This document shows positions 26,287 through 33,930 of a stretch of DNA of 45,159 nt, in pieces (the stretch's first letter is position 1; the number at the start of each line of letters is the position of its first letter). The notes beneath the pieces were generated by a model. It saw only the letters and a list, made by a program, of their open reading frames with translations, was not told the origin of the DNA and searched no databases. A program made the translations under genes and the position numbers. The stretch is from Candidatus Nitrosopolaris wilkensis (GTDB taxonomy: Archaea > Thermoproteota > Nitrososphaeria > Nitrososphaerales > Nitrososphaeraceae): assembly GCA_003176995.1 (NCBI GenBank), contig QHBN01000004.1, positions 1-45,159 of the forward strand, in the 5' to 3' direction.

Positions 26287-26820
26287 CTAAGAACTATTTT
26301 CGGCTTCAATCTCGAGGTTGACGTTCGAATCTATATCTGATGTAAAACATTCCTTTATTTCAATGGCGACTTTGCCGTGGTGGATAATATGATACACTCT
26401 AAAAATCGATTTGGATTTCGAATTGTAACCTATTTTAATTATTTTTCTGAATGTTTCTAATTCATGACCTATAATTATATTTCCGATGCCTAGGTTCTTT
26501 CTTTTAATCTGATTTATGATATCTCCAGGTATATTCTCTAGAAAAAAGCGCGACCTTGCATTGACTAGCGTTTCGCCGGTCTTCTTGCTGGCTATGCAAA
26601 CATCTCGCAGTATGAGTTCGCGATCCTCTGTTTGTTTTAAAACATTCACTATGGTTTCTGAATTCGTCAATATACTCAATATCTGTTCGACTGTACCTGT
26701 CTCAGCCAAAAGAATTTTTTTCGTAACAGGTAATTTGATATTCGACTTGTTTTCGAGTTCAGAAATCTTTTGTAACATATGACTTCCAAAATCCCTTACC
26801 ACAACAGATACTATGACCAT
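26287..26820 (-). CDS. Chorismate lyase-like protein (DUF98/MJ0807-type)
   Basis: A 177-residue protein resembling the archaeal chorismate pyruvate-lyase family (DUF98), which in methanogens makes 4-hydroxybenzoate from chorismate. Supporting patterns: KILLAETGTVEQILSIL at the start of the domain, RELILRDVCI and ARSRFFLENIP in the middle, IGNIIIGHELETFRKIIKIG, and the ending RVYHIIHHGKVAIEIKECF with the conserved Arg and Glu. It starts with ATG at 26820. It lies 60 nt after the UbiA-like gene on the same strand, with an intervening T6 tract, so it may be a separate transcript. Family assignment is by eye; product and pathway are inferred. Confidence 0.6.
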   Translation of the reverse strand: MVIVSVVVRDFGSHMLQKISELENKSNIKLPVTKKILLAETGTVEQILSILTNSETIVNVLKQTEDRELILRDVCIASKKTGETLVNARSRFFLENIPGDIINQIKRKNLGIGNIIIGHELETFRKIIKIGYNSKSKSIFRVYHIIHHGKVAIEIKECFTSDIDSNVNLEIEAENSS

Positions 26821-26880
26821 CCACGACCTCTCTACTAACAGTACAATAATTAGAAAGTAGTTGTAGTATTAAAAAACGAC

Positions 26881-27582
26881 CTAAAAGATGACCCTAAGGA
26901 AGATGGCAGCAAAAGCAGCTGCTATAGTTCCTAAACTAATTAGTTTGAGATACACTTCCAATCTTTTAGCTCGCCGCTCGTTTAACCTCTTCCTTCTTAG
27001 TTCTTTGTATGGCCTGGATATTCTAATATGCATGTAGCTGACTAGGGCCGCGCACACAGACATTATGATTGGCAACGTTCCAACACCATTCGTCTGCATT
27101 ATGTATCCTCCTAACACAGGAAGAGCCCCCCACGAAAAAACAAATCCAAGATCATTATGCAAGACCCCCTTAAATAATTCAAAGTTATATGCAAAGACGA
27201 AAAAACCTTCTAGGGCAGCGACGACTACAAGCAAGGGGACATGAAATATTATATAATAAATTCCGATCGAATAGGCTATGGCTAGACTCAAAATTATTAA
27301 CAGCCATAACTGCATTGCGCTAAAGTACCTTCCCCACGGCTTATTTTTTTTTGATCCTAAATTGTCAGCAGCATGAGCCGACACGCCTAAGGCTAACCCG
27401 TATATTAGGGCTATGGCAGCAACCCTATCCCATTGAATTGTAGATGATAGCATCGCACCTATGATAGTAAAAGATACGCACATCCCGGTATAAGGTAAAA
27501 ATAATAAACCAACAAATGCCCGGAATTTTAGTGAGCCAAACTTAGGTACGAACCATTCGTTCAAACGAGAGTCTTCGTTCAT
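26881..27582 (-). CDS. UbiA/MenA-like integral membrane protein
   Basis: A 233-residue polytopic membrane protein with about seven hydrophobic segments, resembling the UbiA prenyltransferase superfamily. The segment after residue 130 (NFELFKGVLHNDLGFVFSWG, then LPVLGGYIMQTN) resembles the second half of MenA, with its short spacing to the GxY-x-QT pattern. The usual first Asp-rich motif NDxxD is replaced by AHAADN at residues 69-74. It is shorter than typical UbiA (about 290). The ATG overlaps the stop of the methyltransferase gene by 4 nt, so the two are translationally coupled. Prenyl transfer is plausible but unproved because the catalytic motif is atypical. Confidence 0.6.
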   Translation of the reverse strand: MNEDSRLNEWFVPKFGSLKFRAFVGLLFLPYTGMCVSFTIIGAMLSSTIQWDRVAAIALIYGLALGVSAHAADNLGSKKNKPWGRYFSAMQLWLLIILSLAIAYSIGIYYIIFHVPLLVVVAALEGFFVFAYNFELFKGVLHNDLGFVFSWGALPVLGGYIMQTNGVGTLPIIMSVCAALVSYMHIRISRPYKELRRKRLNERRAKRLEVYLKLISLGTIAAAFAAIFLRVIF

Positions 27583-28331
27583 GGCTTGTTGGCCGAAACA
27601 ATGGCGGACGTTCTCATGGTGTAGAATCTGAAGGATATGTTCTTAAACCCAGTACCTTCTAGCGCCTGCATGGTTTGTCCAAGCCAGCTACTCATTTTTA
27701 CAACCTGATCCAACTCTTGGAAAACTGGCGCCCACGAAGTTGCTGTTTTGGCAGCCGATCGCAATACCTTAAAATAGCCATTCCAAAGGCTTCTGGCCAA
27801 GGGGTTGGACGGATAAGTAAAGTCGTGGAAAACCACGATACCTCCATGTTTAAGGACACGCCAACACTCACTCACTACTCTTTCAATATCGGCATATTTT
27901 GCTAGATAAGATGATGTGACCGAATCGAATGATTTCTCTCTGTACGGCAACACCTCTGCTGTCCCGTTTGTTAGCAGTCCGGTGCTGCACTTTTTTTTTG
28001 CGGTTCGCAGGTAATCGAATGTCAAATCAAGACCGACCACACTTCTTGGTCTTTCTCCTCCATGATTCCCACGGTGCTCTATCAGCGAAGATAGTATTCC
28101 TGTCCCAGATGCAAGGTCCAGATGCATATGAGCTGGAAGATCATCAGAACAAGGAGAGGAAGAACAAGGAGAAGATAGATGGTGTTTATCGATAACATCC
28201 AGAATCTGCCTTTTCCATAGGTAGTCCTGACCAAAAGTGGCGATACGTACGACGGTATCATAACTGGAAGCATTCATAGATGTGAAGAATCTTGAAGCCC
28301 TTCTGTGTCCGTCATGTACCTGTGACACCAT
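27579..28331 (-). CDS. UbiE/MenG-like SAM-dependent methyltransferase
   Basis: Class I methyltransferase similar to UbiE/MenG, which C-methylate quinone rings. In the 250-residue reading motif I is LDLASGTGIL (71-80), followed by VVGLDLTFDYL, GTAEVLPYREKSFDSVT and ECWRVLKHGGIVVFHDFTYP, then the C-terminal region typical of UbiE (FQELDQVVKMSSWLGQTM). The ATG at 28331 follows GAAGGGAG; a TTG at 28391 extends the frame by 20 residues and cannot be excluded. Residues 53-65 hold a short Ser/Cys-rich loop (SSPCSSSPCS). It is coupled to the UbiA-like gene, which supports a shared quinone or similar prenyl-aromatic substrate. Confidence 0.72.
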   Translation of the reverse strand: MVSQVHDGHRRASRFFTSMNASSYDTVVRIATFGQDYLWKRQILDVIDKHHLSSPCSSSPCSDDLPAHMHLDLASGTGILSSLIEHRGNHGGERPRSVVGLDLTFDYLRTAKKKCSTGLLTNGTAEVLPYREKSFDSVTSSYLAKYADIERVVSECWRVLKHGGIVVFHDFTYPSNPLARSLWNGYFKVLRSAAKTATSWAPVFQELDQVVKMSSWLGQTMQALEGTGFKNISFRFYTMRTSAIVSANKP

Positions 28332-28407
28332 CACTCCCTTCGATAGGATATGATAGTTCGGTATTTTAAGTATTGAAACTTTTACATTCAAGCATTCACA
28401 TATAGTG

Positions 28408-28415
28408 TTATAATT
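28408..28415. promoter_or_regulatory. Shared TATA-like palindrome between methyltransferase and kinase
   Basis: TTATAATT lies between the divergent UbiE-like and kinase genes and reads as a TATA-like element on both strands (AATTATAA on the minus strand). It could drive both, linking expression of the two sides. Confidence 0.3.
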
Positions 28416-28416
28416 C

Positions 28417-29139
28417 TTGTATTTCGTAAACTGGCAGAGAGATGTATCAGTTCAACAGTTGGACGGGCGCATGGTAGTTATAAAGAAAAATAAATTAACA
28501 AAGGATTTTCACGAATACCTTTTGGCGGCCACATATAGCATAATGTCCGTTCTGATGGCACATCCTTCCGCTCCTCCACCTGCAGGAAAGCTGGCACTGG
28601 GAAATGAAGGGAATGATATGAGGAATAATTTGAAAAGACTAGGAATTCCTACTCCCCTTCTCATTTCGATAACAGCCGACACGATCGTCGAGGAGTATAT
28701 AGGAGGGGGTAACCTGTATAAAGCGTTTGCAGACGAGGAGCACAAAAAAAATATTATATGCTCTTTGGCATTCCAAGCAGGCTCCTTAACGGGAAAGTTA
28801 CACAAAGCCGGCTACGTTTTTACAGATAATAAATCGCAGAACTATCTAGTAAATCCTGATAACTCTATAGTGCGAACAGATCTAGGATTTATTCACAAAA
28901 CGAATTCGGTATTCGCGCAGAGTATGGACATAGCATCATTTCTGGCAAGTGTCATAGACTTCGAGCAATCCCAATACGAGACAATAGAGAAAGGATTCCA
29001 TGACGGCTACACGTCAGTAGTTAGACGCAATTTTCCGTATTTGCATATACTCTTACGCAACATACTTTCGCTAGGTTTTGCGTCAGATCAATCTGCGATG
29101 CTCCAAAATATGGCGAAAGGCCTCAATACAAAGAAGTAG
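28417..29139 (+). CDS. Bud32-like atypical protein kinase
   Basis: A 240-residue small kinase resembling the Bud32/RIO/lipopolysaccharide-kinase group. The catalytic loop is HKAGYVFTDNKSQNYLV, with His129, Asp137, Lys139 and Asn142, and the metal motif is DLG at 155-157 (RTDLGF). The N-lobe is very short (VVIKKNK with the likely ATP-binding Lys). The first codon is TTG 28417; ATG 28471 and TTG 28459 are later options, favoured if the TATA at 28408 is used. It is divergent from the UbiE-like gene. It is not obviously the Kae1-associated Bud32 of the KEOPS complex, since that motif set is only partly matched. Target unknown. Confidence 0.6.
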   Translation: MYFVNWQRDVSVQQLDGRMVVIKKNKLTKDFHEYLLAATYSIMSVLMAHPSAPPPAGKLALGNEGNDMRNNLKRLGIPTPLLISITADTIVEEYIGGGNLYKAFADEEHKKNIICSLAFQAGSLTGKLHKAGYVFTDNKSQNYLVNPDNSIVRTDLGFIHKTNSVFAQSMDIASFLASVIDFEQSQYETIEKGFHDGYTSVVRRNFPYLHILLRNILSLGFASDQSAMLQNMAKGLNTKK

Positions 29140-29174
29140 AAAAAAGAAGAAAAAAAACTGCAACAGAAAAAAAA

Positions 29175-29567
29175 CTAAATTGGCGGCAATTCAGTTTTTC
29201 TATCAAAACCACCGGACCCGAATTTGCAGTAGAAACATTGGTCAGATTGCATATACGGAATTTTTTGAATAACTACTGCGCCGATCTTGAGGGCGATTTT
29301 TGTCATTACTCTATATTTAAAGGGCATCGCAGGAATGACTTCGTGAAAATATACATTGTAATGATCAGGACACAGCTTGAGGGTAACTTGCGCCTTCTGC
29401 CTGGTTTCTTGGCTCACCTCTCGATTGTTGCTTACTGTCTTGGTAATATTGATCTGCTCTCGAATATACTCGTGTTTGGGACATGGGCAATCCTTGCCAC
29501 CAGGATGCTTATAAGCAGGAATATTTTTCCAGTCGAAATCAGGAAAATCCTTCTCGAAATCCTCCAT
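29175..29567 (-). CDS. Cys-rich hypothetical protein
   Basis: A 130-residue protein beginning MEDFEKDFPDFDW. Potential metal ligands occur as CPCPKH (Cys27, Cys29, His32), LCPDH (Cys66, His69) and CFYC (Cys111, Cys114), suggesting bound zinc or an iron-sulphur cluster. The segment before the last pair is hydrophobic and could pack inside the fold or form a membrane-associated helix. It starts with ATG at 29567. It is transcribed toward the kinase 3' end. Family not recognised. Confidence 0.6.
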   Translation of the reverse strand: MEDFEKDFPDFDWKNIPAYKHPGGKDCPCPKHEYIREQINITKTVSNNREVSQETRQKAQVTLKLCPDHYNVYFHEVIPAMPFKYRVMTKIALKIGAVVIQKIPYMQSDQCFYCKFGSGGFDRKTELPPI

Positions 29568-29665
29568 CTAGTGATCTCCTACGAGTACTAGAATCTCATG
29601 TCATATAAACATGTATATATGATGCATCTTGGGGCAAGGCGTCAGGCTACAAGCCACTACTCCAA

Positions 29666-30766
29666 ATGAGAAAAAATATATCCTCGGTAATACAAGAAAC
29701 TACATTCGACGTGGGACTGGACCAATATAGTACCGACAATGGAGGCACATCGGCGACAGCAGCGGCTGCGGCTGCGGCTACGACAACTGCCACTAGAACT
29801 CCAAGAAAGAATCTTGAGCGCGATCATCATTCTGGATTAGATTCGAATCTTACGACACTTATCGACTTCAAGAAGGCGTTGTTAGAAGAACAGAAAAAGG
29901 GGGAGGAACGAATTCAGGAGCTGAACAATAGCATCGAATCCGCTAAAAAGCAGATAGACGATGAAAGAGTCCAGCTAGAGGAGTTCCGGGTTAAACTGAA
30001 GCAAACAAATGAACAAAAGGACACGGAATTAACTCGGTATACTGAAATGAAAACTACCCTCATTGAAGCCAGAAATCGAATGAAGTCGATGGACGACAAA
30101 GGTGGCTCTGCGGCAGCAGTGAAATCACGCAGAGATAGATATGACATGTCAAAATTGGCTAAAAACCTGGAGCAGATCGAACGCGACATCCAGACTAAGA
30201 AGTTGACGAAAGATGAGGAACGCAAATTAGTTGCCAGATCAAAAGAAATCGCAACCAAGCTGCATTCTCTCAACGCACTTCACAAAAAAGAAGATGATTA
30301 TAGAAACATGTCATCACAATATGAAGGCTTAAGAACGAAAATGAATAAAATTTTCGACCAACGGTCTGATTTTGGTAATAAAATTGGTAATCTTAAAGCT
30401 AACCTTGATACACTTCTGAATTTGCGTGAGAGTCTTTATCAAGATAGGAGGACAATAATTCGTGCAGTAAGGGAGGCCAAAGCAAAACTGGAAATGGTAG
30501 AGACTCAGCTCAATGCAATTCAATTTAGAAAATCGCGACAAGCGGCTGCCGAAAATCGTCAGAGAAGACAACAATATCAACGACGTCAACCGCGTGACAA
30601 TGAGGAGAGACGCGAGAGCTTACAGGAAAGGTCAAGGAGAAACAGGGAAAACCAAGAAAGATGGAATATAATGAAGGAAGCTGCTTTAAAGAAGATGTCA
30701 AGCGGGGAAAAGTTAACCTTCGATGAGATGAGATTAATCTACGATGAAGGTAGCTCTTCGGACTAG
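29666..30766 (+). CDS. Large coiled-coil protein
   Basis: A 366-residue, highly charged protein dominated by coiled coil (about residues 65-290, Lys/Glu/Gln heptads) and a basic Arg/Gln-rich segment near 285-330. The first 50 residues are Ala/Thr-rich low complexity (the alanine/threonine run lies near 30-46, coded by gcg/gct/acg repeats). The C-terminal KEAALKKMSSGEKLTFDEMRLIYDEG resembles the end of an archaeal coiled-coil family often mislabelled phosphoserine phosphatase. It may act as a structural or nucleic-acid-associated protein; this is inferred from composition. It starts with ATG 29666 with no close TATA identified. Confidence 0.75.
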   Translation: MRKNISSVIQETTFDVGLDQYSTDNGGTSATAAAAAAATTTATRTPRKNLERDHHSGLDSNLTTLIDFKKALLEEQKKGEERIQELNNSIESAKKQIDDERVQLEEFRVKLKQTNEQKDTELTRYTEMKTTLIEARNRMKSMDDKGGSAAAVKSRRDRYDMSKLAKNLEQIERDIQTKKLTKDEERKLVARSKEIATKLHSLNALHKKEDDYRNMSSQYEGLRTKMNKIFDQRSDFGNKIGNLKANLDTLLNLRESLYQDRRTIIRAVREAKAKLEMVETQLNAIQFRKSRQAAAENRQRRQQYQRRQPRDNEERRESLQERSRRNRENQERWNIMKEAALKKMSSGEKLTFDEMRLIYDEGSSSD

Positions 30767-32734
30767 CCAAATCAGATCTAGATAGCAGCGTCTTAAGATC
30801 TAAGGAACACCCAGATGTGTCATGACTACTTTAAGGTGTTTTGACCTCGTTTCTGTCTATCTTTCAGCACATTTTGTTAGTATTTTTTGGTTATTGCTCC
30901 GGGATATTGACGATTGGTAGAGTAAAGTAAAATGTATCTCCTTTACCTTCATCGGACTCTGCATTATTTTCAGCCCATATTTCGCCATGATGAGCATTAA
31001 CAATACCTTTGCAGATAAACAACCCCAATCCTGTTCCTTGAAATGATTTCGTTGCAAATTTTTCAAATAATCTTGGAAATATGTCACAGTCTATTCCACT
31101 ACCGTTATCCTTTACACACACTACAGCAACCTCTTGGTTATCACCGTCATTTCCTTTTTTCTTTTCGGTACTGATAGAAATGGTTTCACCGTGTCCTTTC
31201 GTGAATTTAACCGCGTTACTTAGTAAGTTAGTAATAACCTGAACAACTCTATGTCGGTCTGCCTCTAGAAAAATGATATCCTCCCTTTTTGGTTCGTACC
31301 AGACTTGTACACTCCTATCCTCAATTTGATTCTTAATATCTTGAATGGCACTCGAGATTAGCTCACCTAAATTTAATACCTCTTTGTTCAGCTTTAGAGA
31401 CTGGCTCTCAATTTTCGTAGCATCTAAAAGATCCTCTGTAAGTCTCGTCAACCTTTTTGCATTTCTATCAATCAGATCTATTGAATTGTCCAACTTGTCT
31501 TTATCGACGTGTCCTTTTGTTGAACGAAGGAGCCCCACGATGCTGAGTATAGGTTGAACAGGGGTTCGTAACTCATGAGCGGCTACATTGATAAATTCTT
31601 GTTGCATTTTGTCATGAAGCTTTAGCCGCTCGTTTGCTGAAGCAAGTTGCTCGTTTGCTTGCTTAACCTGTGCATATAGTTCAGTCAGCCAAAGGTTCTC
31701 AAAGATAGAGACGTAAGACAAGACACCTGACCGACTATTTGAATATGTGGATAAACCTATTGCTTCATCGAAAGTTCCTCTCGAGTCATCCCTTAATTCC
31801 ATTACCAAAGAAATCTTTCTGTCAACTAACAGGATTGTGGCTTTAGTCCCAGAAGTTTGTTCAATATACCTAATATTGATTTGCCCAGGATAATTTTGTC
31901 TTAGTTTACCTACCGTCTGTTCACTTGATTCGTGTGCAGGCATTAGTATTCTAACTTTTACATTCCGCTGTTTTGCGGCTTTTATACATAATTCTATCAC
32001 TCCGATCGTCTTTTGACGAGTGAAAGCACCAGTGGTGGCAAATACCAGAAGCAATTCCTCTGCAGCAGACCTTACTAGGTCTAGATATAGGACCCTTGCT
32101 CTGGAAGAACTTTGTATCACCTCAATGTCTGCTAAGTCGGCATCTTCATTAATGTCACTTAATCTATCACTAGCATCAATTCCATTCTTCCATAACTCTT
32201 CAAATATAGAATAAAAATGACCGACATACGGAGCTTCGTTACTAAGTAGAAGACTTTGAACCATCTTGCCAGCCTCCATCTTTTCTATTGTGGTGGCATT
32301 TTCCTTATCTGAAACACCAAAGCTCATCGGTGGCAGATTTTTGATATGTCTTATTTCGATACCTGCGTCTAGAAATATTCTGGCTAATTTCGCATTATCT
32401 TTGTTAATATTACTTATGTATCTTATACCCTTGTGCCCTCCTTTCTGTTGTTTATCCAGTAGTTTCTTCTTTATCTCAAAAAAATGATTATAGCTATACT
32501 GCATCCCCCCAGGTGTAAAACAATTCGATAACTCATTTGAATTGGCCGTAAGACGACCAATTTCACTGACGATCTCTTCTGGATTATCTAATATCTTGGT
32601 TTCATAGTGTAGTGTTCCTTCTTCTATCTCTCTAATCTTCTGTTCTGCTGGTGTTCCTTTACCCCAAAGGGTATCAAACAGATATTGATGCTGCTGTATA
32701 TTTTCTTTGACATTGCTGTATACGGCATGTGAGG

Positions 32735-32803
32735 GCAATGCTGTTGTAGTTGCTGTAGTTGCTGTAGTTGCTGTTGTTGCTGGTGTTGCTGTTGCTGTTG
32801 TTT
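32735..32803 (-). repeat. Short tandem repeats coding a Thr/Ala linker in the histidine kinase
   Basis: Imperfect copies of a 9-bp unit (CAACTACAG on the minus strand) and CAACAG trinucleotides code an alternating Thr/Ala stretch between the first sensor segment and the next domain. Confidence 0.6.
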
Positions 32804-32875
32804 CAATCTGCAACTCCCTCATGGTTGAAGTAGCAAGATACTCTGTGTCACTAACACCGAAGTTTCCTTTAACTC

Positions 32876-32895
32876 CATCGAGGTGCATCGAGGTG
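32876..32895. repeat. Perfect 10-bp tandem duplication causing the kinase frameshift
   Basis: CATCGAGGTG occurs twice in direct succession (32876-32885 and 32886-32895). Deleting one copy joins the two reading frames exactly. Confidence 0.95.
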
Positions 32896-33359
32896 CCGAA
32901 CCTCACCAATTTTCATTATTACCTCTTTGCAATGATGGAAGTTGTCTTTCGTGATTTCAGTAATGAACCTTGATTTTATTCCTCTGGCTTTGGTATCAAT
33001 CAAAGCTTTTTCTATCATGTCAATCGCGAAAATTACCGACTTTACCTCTGCATAATAATCCCACTTGCTCTTTGAATTACGAAAAATTTGTAAATACGCG
33101 TTAACTATATTTTCGGTATTACGCAGTACCTCAATGCTAGTATTATTGCTAGCATCTGGCGTCGTAACTGTCAAACGCTAAATCGATCATGAGTTACTAT
33201 ACGATTCTTCCATTTAAAGAGAGTGGCTAGGATATTTTATAAAATAAATTAACTGTACTTTCTAAATTTTAATTTTGATCTATTTCCCAAATTTCGTTGT
33301 CACAAATTGTATGGATATATATTCAGGGGCAAGAGACTGTCTAGAAACTGCCGAACGCC

Positions 33360-33383
33360 AAGCTAGCTCCGAACAGCTAGCTT
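33360..33383. repeat. 9-bp perfect inverted repeat (hairpin)
   Basis: AAGCTAGCT at 33360-33368 and AGCTAGCTT at 33375-33383 with a 6-base loop CCGAAC. It lies between the histidine kinase promoter region and the 3' end of the small zinc ribbon gene. No T-tract follows on the plus strand; on the minus strand it sits about 60 nt after the zinc ribbon stop and could end that transcript or be a binding site. Confidence 0.5.
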
Positions 33384-33440
33384 ATCCGTCGGTCCCAAAT
33401 AGAATCCCAGTCAATGCCATATGCATTTTTTTCTTTATGT

Positions 33441-33563
33441 CTACGAGATAAGAAACAAAAGGACTCGTTTACACTCGCAATCGCCATCGACCTTAACTAT
33501 TTCTCCGCACTTTGGGCAAATAGTAGGACGAGAGGACGAACTCTGGAAGGTGTGTTTGTACAT
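33441..33563 (-). CDS. Small zinc ribbon protein, 40 residues
   Basis: A 40-residue frame starting with ATG 33563 and ending TAG 33441. It contains TICPKCGEIVKVDGDCECKR: the CxxCG pair (Cys16, Cys19) and a CxC pair (Cys29, Cys31), a plausible four-ligand zinc site. A TATA box at 33591-33598 lies about 31 nt upstream of the ATG. The Ser/Thr tail before the ribbon and a hydrophobic C-terminus (VLLFLIS) flank it. Thaumarchaea encode many small zinc-finger proteins of this size. Function unknown; DNA or protein binding is a guess. Confidence 0.6.
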   Translation of the reverse strand: MYKHTFQSSSSRPTICPKCGEIVKVDGDCECKRVLLFLIS

Positions 33564-33590
33564 TAGATCAGTAATATATCCGTCGTTCCT

Positions 33591-33598
33591 ATTTATAA
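33591..33598 (-). promoter_or_regulatory. TATA box of the zinc ribbon gene
   Basis: TTATAAAT on the minus strand, centred about 31 nt before ATG 33563. The surrounding AT-rich sequence gives alternatives. Confidence 0.4.
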
Positions 33599-33899
33599 TA
33601 TTTACGCAAAATGGACTTCTTCTCTATATTCTGTTCTGAAATAAATTATTTTATATTATTTCTGTGGAGAAAATTAGATACAAGTTGAAATAATTACCGT
33701 GTGGTATTTTCTGAGTCAAATAGGCAGACCTATTGCCTTCTCTGGTCTACGATCTACTTTTTGCTCACAACACTAGGACAAAGTGCATTGAAAATATTTG
33801 CAGAATAAGTAGCCCACATCTAAATGTCAACAATATAGTCAATTTCAGCGGAAGTCTGGGATGAGGGATAGGGGATAAGGGCTAAGGATTACACCATGA
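33599..33899. other. Intergenic region with a G-rich tract
   Basis: About 300 nt between divergent genes without a supported frame on either strand. Its right part holds a G-rich tract at 33858-33881 of four G-runs (GGG-ATGA-GGG-ATA-GGGG-ATAA-GGG), a canonical G-quadruplex pattern, about 20 nt before the AMMECR1 TATA box. Confidence 0.5.
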
Positions 33900-33907
33900 T
33901 TTTTAAG
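33900..33907 (+). promoter_or_regulatory. TATA box of the AMMECR1 gene
   Basis: TTTTTAAG centred 27-28 nt before the ATG at 33931, predicting a leaderless mRNA. Confidence 0.5.
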
Positions 33908-33930
33908 TCCAAATATCTAGCTCTTATCCG

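Larger units (their letters stand above)
30891..33174 (-). pseudogene. Sensor histidine kinase gene, frameshifted by a 10-bp duplication
   Basis: Thaumarchaeal sensor histidine kinase split into two frames (33174-32869, 101 residues; 32909-30891, 672 residues). Removing one copy of a perfect 10-bp tandem duplication at 32876-32895 restores a continuous 757-residue protein across the junction EVRHLDGVKGNF. The N-terminal part is a family-typical sensor segment; a Thr/Ala-rich linker follows. The DHp motif AAHELRTPV gives the phosphorylated His530 (His445 of the longer fragment), then the N box ITNLLSNAVKF, the G1 box VKDNGSGID and the G2 box GTGLGLFICKG, all intact. It may be a recent loss, a phase-variable gene, or an assembly or sequencing error; a downstream restart at 32909 could still express the kinase core. 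Confidence 0.8.

Noticed and set aside
33421-33639. 72-codon plus-strand frame
   Set aside because: It lies opposite the better supported zinc ribbon gene, which has a TATA box and a clear four-cysteine motif.
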